A stretch of 64,000 bases of DNA from CAG-552 sp964516925 (GTDB lineage: Bacteria; Bacillota; Clostridia; Christensenellales; Pumilibacteraceae): contig CAZEXL010000003.1 of NCBI GenBank assembly GCA_964516925.1, forward strand, positions 37,062 to 101,061, given 5' to 3'. Shown in pieces: positions 62,222 through 64,000 of the stretch. Position 1 is the stretch's first letter. Every line of letters starts with the position of its first letter. Under the pieces are notes generated by a model, which was given only the letters and a program-made list of their open reading frames with translations, made no database searches and was not told where the DNA came from. The translations under genes and the position numbers were made by a program.

Positions 62222-63367
62222 ATGAACAGATTTGTATTAAACGAAAAGTCTTATCACGGCGCGGGTGCGATTGCAGTAATACCCGAAGAGGTTAAAAGCA
62301 GAGGCTTTACAAAAGCGTTTGTTGCAACCGGTCCCGATCTTATAAAGCACGGCGTTGCTACTAAGGTTACTCGATTGCTCGAAACGGAAAAAATCCCGTA
62401 CGTAGTTTTTTCAGATATAAAACCCAATCCTACTATCGAAAACGTACAAGCGGGTGTCGAAGCGTTCAAGCAAGCAAATGCGGATTGCATAATTGCGATA
62501 GGCGGCGGCTCTGCTATGGACACGGCTAAGGCGATAGGTATAATAATCGCAAACCCGCAGTTCGCCGACGTGCGTTCGCTCGAGGGCGTAGCACCCACCC
62601 AAAATCCGTGCGTGCCCATAATAGCGGTACCCACCACTGCAGGTACGGCTGCGGAAGTTACTATAAACTACGTAATAACCGACGTACAAAAAAAGCGTAA
62701 GTTTGTGTGCGTGGATCCTCACGATATCCCGGTAGTTGCGGTAGTCGACCCCGATATGATGTCTACCATGCCTGCGTCGCTTACGGCGGCGACCGGCATG
62801 GACGCGCTTACTCATGCGATCGAAGGTTATATAACCAAAGGCGCATGGGAGCTTTCGGACATGTTCCATCTTAAGGCGATCGAAATAATTTCTCGTTCGT
62901 TGCGCGGCGCGGTAAACGGTACGGCGGACGGTCGCGAAGGAATGGCGCTCGGACAATACGTTGCCGGAATGGGATTTTCCAACGTCGGGTTGGGCGTAGA
63001 CCATTCTATGGCGCACACGTTGTCGGCGTACTACGATATGCCGCACGGCAAAGCGTGCGCGACGTTGCTTCCTGCCGTAATGGAATACAATGCCGAAGCT
63101 ACCGGCGAAAAATATCGCGAAATAGCGCGCGCAATGGGCGTAAAAGGCGTGGACGAAATGACGCAGCAACAATATCGCAAAGCGGCAATCGACGCGGTTG
63201 CAAAACTTGCGTCCGACGTAGGTATAGAATGTTCGCTTAAAGGCGTCGTAAAAGAAGAAGACGTTCACCAAATGTCTGTCGATGCCTACAACGATGCTTG
63301 CCGTCCGGGCAATCCTAAGGATACGAGCGTTGAAGATATCGAAAAACTTTATCGCAGCTTAATGTAA
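62222..63367 (+). CDS. fucO: FucO-like iron-dependent lactaldehyde/alcohol dehydrogenase
   Basis: 381 residues, group III iron ADH. Close to FucO along its full length: G-G-G-S-A-M-D-T-A-K-A-I-G (NAD loop), P-T-T-A-G-T-A-A-E-V-T-I-N-Y, and metal ligands in M-D-A-L-T-H-A-I-E-G and H-S-M-A-H ... P-H-G. Reduces L-lactaldehyde to 1,2-propanediol or other aldehydes. No fucose or rhamnose genes occur next to it in this window. Ribosome site aaggaga. Confidence 0.93.
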   Translation: MNRFVLNEKSYHGAGAIAVIPEEVKSRGFTKAFVATGPDLIKHGVATKVTRLLETEKIPYVVFSDIKPNPTIENVQAGVEAFKQANADCIIAIGGGSAMDTAKAIGIIIANPQFADVRSLEGVAPTQNPCVPIIAVPTTAGTAAEVTINYVITDVQKKRKFVCVDPHDIPVVAVVDPDMMSTMPASLTAATGMDALTHAIEGYITKGAWELSDMFHLKAIEIISRSLRGAVNGTADGREGMALGQYVAGMGFSNVGLGVDHSMAHTLSAYYDMPHGKACATLLPAVMEYNAEATGEKYREIARAMGVKGVDEMTQQQYRKAAIDAVAKLASDVGIECSLKGVVKEEDVHQMSVDAYNDACRPGNPKDTSVEDIEKLYRSLM

Positions 63368-63370
63368 CTT

Positions 63371-63398
63371 ACTTTTCTTTGGAAAAGAAAAGTAAGCA
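63371..63398 (+). repeat. Hairpin C after fucO-like gene
   Basis: ttacttttctttggaaaagaaaagtaa-type palindrome starting four bases after the stop; a ggt version follows at about 63446-63474. Members of the family seen after pyrR and in island 1. Confidence 0.75.
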
Positions 63399-63466
63399 AA
63401 AGAAACTTAAACAAATTCTAAATTACAAAAGCGAGTAAAAGAATTTACCTTTCTTTAGGGAAGAAA

Positions 63467-63656
63467 GGTAAGCGAAAGAAACTTAAACAAATTCTAAGTT
63501 GCAAAGGTAAGCCAAAGAAACTTAAGCAAAATCTAAGTTGCAAAGGTAAGCCAAAGAAACTTAAGCAAAATCTAAGTTGCAAAGGTAAGCCAAAGAAACT
63601 TAAACAAATTCTAAGTTGCAAAGGTAAGCCAAAGAAACTTAAATAAATTCTAAATT
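63467..63656 (+). repeat. 39-bp tandem repeat array
   Basis: Four back-to-back units start at 63501, 63540, 63579 and 63618 (consensus start gcaaaggtaagccaaag), preceded by a related 34-bp piece at 63467-63500. Units differ at few positions. There are no spacers. The unit resembles the right arm and flank of hairpin C. Confidence 0.88.
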
Positions 63657-63662
63657 ACAAAA

Positions 63663-63693
63663 AGGGTAGTGTGAAGAAACATTACTCTTTTTT
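63663..63693 (+). terminator. Repeat-borne terminator
   Basis: 9-bp stem 63663-63671/63680-63688 with T run to 63693, related to 8984-9015. Confidence 0.7.
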
Positions 63694-63706
63694 CATAGTT
63701 GTCCTT

Positions 63707-63895
63707 ATATCATTCTGAGCCCCACCCTTATGTCATCCTGAGTCGCAGACGAAGGATCTCGCGGAAGCGAAACGTATGTTAGTACTACAGCTTCAGCAGA
63801 AAACATTCCAACCATATGTCATTGCGAAAGGCACAGTCCTGTGGCAATCTCTCCGTTAAGCTCCTAACTCTCGGTATAATCAAACGCACTATGCC
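63707..63895. repeat. Repeat island 4: A-linker-B composite
   Basis: A start at 63709, full A at 63731-63772, linker (tgttagtacta...cagcagaaaacattccaacc) and B at 63817-63890. Same A-linker-B order as 2979-3128. The remaining gap 63368-64000 shows no gene; the last 70 bp are A/T-rich. Confidence 0.82.
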
Positions 63896-64000
63896 CGAAT
63901 CCAATTCTTCAAGCTTCTTTTTCTACTTTTCTTATCTAAAGAAAAAGCGAAAAAATTTTTTTGTATTTTTGAGAAAAATTTTAAAAAAAGGGGGTAAAAA

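Noticed and set aside
63501..63656. Possible CRISPR array
   Set aside because: Units are directly joined with no unique spacers, and there are no cas genes.

Overview
The window reads as chromosome of an anaerobic, endospore-forming member of the Clostridia (Bacillota). The evidence is a forespore/germination gene set (SpoIIE, SpoIIQ-like M23 protein, SPOCS/LysM protein, GerA-GerB-GerC), two rubrerythrins, tryptophanase, a FucO-type iron alcohol dehydrogenase, the MEP-pathway kinase IspE, and many near-consensus TTGACA-17-TATAAT promoters with AGGAGG-type ribosome sites. No species can be named from the sequence alone.

Layout. 1-2591: 3' part of a BspA-like leucine-rich-repeat surface protein. 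2592-3451: a repeat island. 3452-8893: SNF2 helicase, htpG, pyrR. 8894-9621: a second repeat island. 9622-16641: an accessory block holding a complete diversity-generating retroelement (DGR). 16642-17031: a third repeat island. 17032-26346: proS (minus strand), metK, recD2-like helicase, a small unknown gene, glnS, a short alaS and a DtxR/MntR-like regulator. 26427-28326: rubrerythrin, tRNA-Leu(CAA), and an XRE regulator opposite a SLOG protein. 28411-36102: veg-like gene, SPOCS/LysM gene, ispE, a small membrane protein, spoIIQ-like gene, gerABC. 36182-51305: tnaA, ZIP transporter, two ATP-grasp ligases, a Dabb protein, M18 aminopeptidase, Mrp ATPase, MATE, PTS-IIC-like protein, spoIIE, rubrerythrin, and a DUF1538 membrane protein with two PII-like genes. 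51375-63367: fba, gap, a 1544-residue anchored protein of five diverged modules, polA-coaE-slt, fucO. 63368-64000: a fourth repeat island with a 39-bp tandem array.

The most interesting system is the DGR at about 9.8-16.6 kb. A divergent XRE regulator faces a perfect-consensus promoter with an inverted repeat across its spacer and -10 box. The promoter leads into an SPFH protein with three zinc ribbons, a four-helix membrane protein, the 859-residue target, avd, the template repeat (TR) and the reverse transcriptase. TR (15256-15381) and the variable repeat VR (14586-14711) are 126 bp each and differ at 22 positions, every one of them an adenine in TR (22 of 37 adenines, 0 of 89 other bases). 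The target has a zinc ribbon, a TIR domain, a helical region, one membrane span with a basic cytoplasmic flank, and a C-terminal DUF6273/C-type-lectin-like domain that carries the VR. The predicted topology is an intracellular TIR effector joined to a hypervariable domain outside the membrane. That makes it a candidate self-diversifying receptor of bacterial immunity or recognition. The architecture is seen in the sequence; the function is inferred.

The repeat islands are built from three recurring motifs (A: tgtcattctgag...cgcggaagcga; B: tgtcattgcga...ggcaatctctccg; C: perfect hairpins acttttctt...aagaaaagt). They flank the DGR block on both sides, and one A copy supplies the last 11 codons and the stop of the reverse transcriptase.
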